Under the pieces are notes generated by a model, which searched no databases, was not told the DNA's origin, and saw only the letters and a list, made by a program, of their open reading frames with translations. A DNA stretch of 64,000 nt from Flavobacterium cutihirudinis (lineage in GTDB: Bacteria > Bacteroidota > Bacteroidia > Flavobacteriales > Flavobacteriaceae). Shown in pieces: positions 63,635 to 64,000 of the stretch. How positions within the stretch are numbered: the stretch's first letter is position 1; each line of letters opens with the position of its first letter. The stretch spans positions 1,265,120 through 1,329,119 of the forward strand of contig NZ_QRDQ01000007.1 in the NCBI RefSeq assembly GCF_003385895.1. Reading direction: 5' to 3'. Position numbers and translations under genes: made by a program.

Positions 63635-63743
63635 AAGGCGACGACATACTCTCCCACATAACTGCAGTACCATCTGCGCAGGCGGGCTTAACTACTCTGT
63701 TCGGGATGGGAAGAGGTGAGCCCCGCCGCAATAACCACCTTAA
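63635..63743 (-). rRNA. rrf: 5S ribosomal RNA
   Basis: The reverse complement reads through the conserved 5S segments: GGTGGTTATTGCGGCGGGG, CACCTCTTCCCATCCCGAAC, CAGAGTAGTTAAGCCCGCC and GGTACTGCAGTTATGTGGG, ending GTATGTCGTCGCC. Ends are approximate to a few bases. Confidence 0.92.
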
Positions 63744-63883
63744 GGTCATTGTTGGCGGTTGTTGGTTTATGGTTGTTGGTGTTTCCATCAACTACCAGCC
63801 TTCAACTGTCAACTGCAGCTTCGCTGCAAATATTTTAACATACTGAGATAAAGAAAAGTAAGTTTTAGTTTTAGAAAGTTTCC

Positions 63884-63909
63884 TCCCGATCCGCCTGGGC
63901 GGATCGGGA
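63884..63909. repeat. Perfect hairpin in the 23S-5S spacer
   Basis: TCCCGATCCGCC (63884-63895) and its exact complement (63898-63909) surround two bases. It shares the TCCCGAT/ATCGGGA ends with the palindrome of element copy A. It may help processing of the rRNA precursor. Confidence 0.65.
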
Positions 63910-63914
63910 AAAGG

Positions 63915-64000
63915 GTGTACATAAGCTTACGGATTATTAGTACTACTCGACTATGACATTACTGCCTTTACATCTATAGCCTATCAACGTGGTCATCTTC
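63915..64000 (-). rRNA. rrl: 23S ribosomal RNA, 3' end only
   Basis: The reverse complement contains the conserved 3' region of 23S rRNA (GATGACCACGTTGATAGGC, GAGTAGTACTAATAATCCG, GTAAGCTTATGTAC). Most of the gene lies beyond the window edge. The 3' end near 63915 is an estimate. Confidence 0.85.

Noticed and set aside
63535..63846. Plus-strand frame across the 5S region
   Set aside because: Overlaps the 5S rRNA and its spacer on the opposite strand; not a gene.
1..64000. CRISPR arrays, insertion sequences, prophage or tRNA genes
   Set aside because: No regularly spaced repeats, transposase, integrase, structural phage genes or tRNA-like folds were recognised by eye; tRNA absence would need a search program.

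Overview
The window looks like chromosomal DNA of a Flavobacterium-type member of the Bacteroidota. The evidence is AT-rich sequence, A-rich translation starts without Shine-Dalgarno boxes, repeated promoter elements of the form TTG - about 17-20 nt - TAnnTTTG, a type IX secretion gene (porQ), a fused ResB/CcsA cytochrome c assembly protein, SusD/SusC-era style lipoproteins and GIN-domain proteins, and a PIG-L/sodium-solute-symporter pair. No phage, plasmid, insertion sequence, tRNA or CRISPR was seen.

Layout. 1-3.4 kb: cytochrome c assembly protein (minus). 3.6-5.3 kb: a secreted GH28 pectinase with its own promoter and a LacI-type palindrome. 5.4-10.1 kb: housekeeping run (Rossmann/DUF2520, KdsC-like phosphatase, UbiA prenyltransferase, Maf, MscS, AI-2E transporter). 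10.2-14.5 kb: outer-membrane barrel, His-rich secreted protein, LVIVD lipoprotein. 14.7-21.3 kb: PIG-L deacetylase, an unlisted 35-residue membrane protein, a sodium/solute symporter, a serine hydrolase and a four-helix-bundle membrane protein. 21.4-25.1 kb (minus): DUF2911, HAD phosphatase, TcdA, TatD, DUF1684. 25.2-33.5 kb (plus): MFS transporter, then a tandem duplication of a BlaI-repressor/M56-protease module behind one operator array, a serine hydrolase with a glycogen-binding tail, a 46-residue protein and an EamA exporter. 33.6-45.8 kb: fasciclin protein, an orphan ExbD-like protein, ribosomal protein S1, a propeller protein, a nucleoside transporter, cmk, two L,D-transpeptidase paralogues, porQ and lon. 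46.0-48.9 kb: ECF sigma factor, probable anti-sigma factor and two adhesin-like proteins. 49.2-53.3 kb: serine hydrolase with TPR, UMF1-type MFS, M48 lipoprotein. 53.4-60.7 kb (minus): glycogen cluster glgA-glgC-glgB plus a GH31 alpha-glucosidase. 60.8-63.3 kb: hydrolase, endonuclease III, two small proteins. 63.6-64.0 kb: 5S and the 3' end of 23S rRNA, minus strand, running in from the right edge.

How genes work together. The clearest unit of regulation is at 26.55-30.9 kb: five ATAGTT half-sites, spaced 10 bp apart in alternating orientation, cover the -33 element of a promoter that drives two near-identical BlaI repressors, each paired with a diverged M56 sensor protease. The first sensor is split by a one-base homopolymer shift. 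A second homopolymer shift removes the start of one L,D-transpeptidase (40.75-41.34 kb). The glg genes form a compact glycogen synthesis and remodelling operon. The sigma/anti-sigma/adhesin genes overlap or abut and carry a possible self-recognised promoter.

The best candidates for something undescribed are the helically phased BlaI operator with its duplicated sensor module, and a structured intergenic element present twice (37.0 kb and 63.4 kb) whose stem differs in sequence but keeps its pairing and an identical bulge. All functions are inferred by reading the sequence; no database search was run.
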